Part shown: one piece after another, positions 22,201 through 22,530 of the stretch
Position numbering within the stretch: position 1 is the stretch's first letter
Layout of the letters: every line of letters starts with the position of its first letter
Source of the DNA: Hennigella sp045599065
GTDB taxonomy: Bacteria > Bacillota_I > Bacilli_A > Mycoplasmatales > Mycoplasmoidaceae
Direction: 5' to 3'
Assembly: GCA_045599065.1 (NCBI GenBank)
Contig: JAZRVJ010000043.1
Location: 1 to 22,530, forward strand
Length of the DNA stretch: 22,530 bases
Translations under genes and position numbers: made by a program
The notes under the pieces: model-generated
The model's database searches: none
What the model saw: the letters and a program-made list of their open reading frames with translations, nothing else
Told to the model about the DNA's origin: nothing

Positions 22201-22530
22201 TTATTTTAGAACTTCCCAATACCCGGTTTTATTTGAGCCAGCTCTTTGAATTAATTTTCTTTCTTTTAGCTTGATAATAACATTTTGTATAGTTGTTTTA
22301 CCAACTCCACATTTTTTGGCTAGTTCAAGTTGAGACAAACGAGGATATTTAGCAATTGCGGCATAAACTATTTTTTCAGTTTTTGATAATATATCTACCA
22401 TTTTATCTACCTTGTTATCTACCAATTCTTCAAACTTATGTTGCCAGTTAAAAGGAATAGTGACTTTAATGGATTCATCAGAAATATCAAATATTTCTCT
22501 CCCATATGTAGACACCAATAGTGGCATACC
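22201..22530 (-). CDS. AlbA/Schlafen-type ATP-binding transcriptional regulator, C-terminal part (5' partial)
   Basis: The frame stays open to the window edge (GMPLLVSTYGREIF at the start), so the 5' part lies outside; 110 residues are visible. The first 30 visible residues (YGREIFDISDESIKVTIPF) match the end of the GHKL-like ATP-binding module of proteins annotated as 'ATP-binding protein / RecG-like transcriptional regulator' (COG2865 type, with an N-terminal AlbA_2 domain). A linker rich in Asp and Lys follows, then a winged helix-turn-helix (about residues 53-108: LSQLELAKKCGVGKTTIQNVIIKLKERKLIQRAG) that would bind DNA. Such genes are common in accessory regions. It could regulate nearby genes; no target is shown by the sequence. 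Confidence 0.75.
   Translation of the reverse strand, partial: GMPLLVSTYGREIFDISDESIKVTIPFNWQHKFEELVDNKVDKMVDILSKTEKIVYAAIAKYPRLSQLELAKKCGVGKTTIQNVIIKLKERKLIQRAGSNKTGYWEVLK

Noticed and set aside
22016..22249. Plus-strand 77-codon hydrophobic frame
   Set aside because: It runs antisense through the truncated small gene and into the regulator's 3' end; no ribosome site and no protein-like pattern.

Overview
The window is AT-rich chromosomal DNA (by eye about one-third G+C) that reads in the standard bacterial code: all Trp codons in the recognisable genes are TGG. No complete gene here ends in TGA; stops are TAA or TAG. The many lipoboxes, Shine-Dalgarno sites and gene families suggest a low-GC Bacillota lineage without an outer membrane, probably host- or gut-associated and near the Erysipelotrichia/Mollicutes side. 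That placement is inference.

Layout. 1-1517: an IS91-type HUH transposase, cut by the left edge, followed by a one-base-overlapping small Cys-knuckle protein; two opposed terminators close this part. 1650-6600: two divergently transcribed large lipoproteins built from Cys-rich repeats plus beta-rich 'APW' modules. 6703-11023: a six- or seven-gene minus-strand operon with two MalK-like ABC ATPases, two YesL/DUF624-type membrane proteins, a two-TM protein, a short membrane-anchored protein resembling a reduced solute-binding protein, and possibly a 54-residue ORF. 11024-11545: gene-free, with a decayed lipoprotein start and a small tandem repeat. 11546-18897: a glycan (probably beta-mannan) locus with cytoplasmic GH2 beta-mannosidase and GH130 phosphorylase, a secreted repeat protein, an SGNH-hydrolase lipoprotein and a divergent GH-A glycosidase lipoprotein. 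18922-20362: a fragmentary ORF, an EamA transporter and degraded sequence. 20363-21775: a lipoprotein with 43-residue Cys repeats and a leucine-rich domain. 21936-22070: a small gene broken by an IS30-type remnant. 22201-22530: the 3' end of a Schlafen/AlbA-type ATP-binding regulator with a winged helix, cut by the right edge.

How it may work together (inference): surface lipoproteins on Cys-rich stalks bind glycans (beta-rich modules, LRR), deacetylate them (SGNH) and cut them (GH-A enzyme). Oligosaccharides enter through an ABC system, perhaps the one at 6703-11023, and are split inside by the GH130 phosphorylase and the beta-mannosidase. The two most unusual themes are the shared Cys-repeat stalk carrying different payloads on four lipoproteins, and the ABC locus that combines MalK-like ATPases with YesL-like membrane proteins and no standard permease or full-length binding protein. 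Transposon remnants and decayed genes at several junctions mark this as an actively rearranged accessory region.
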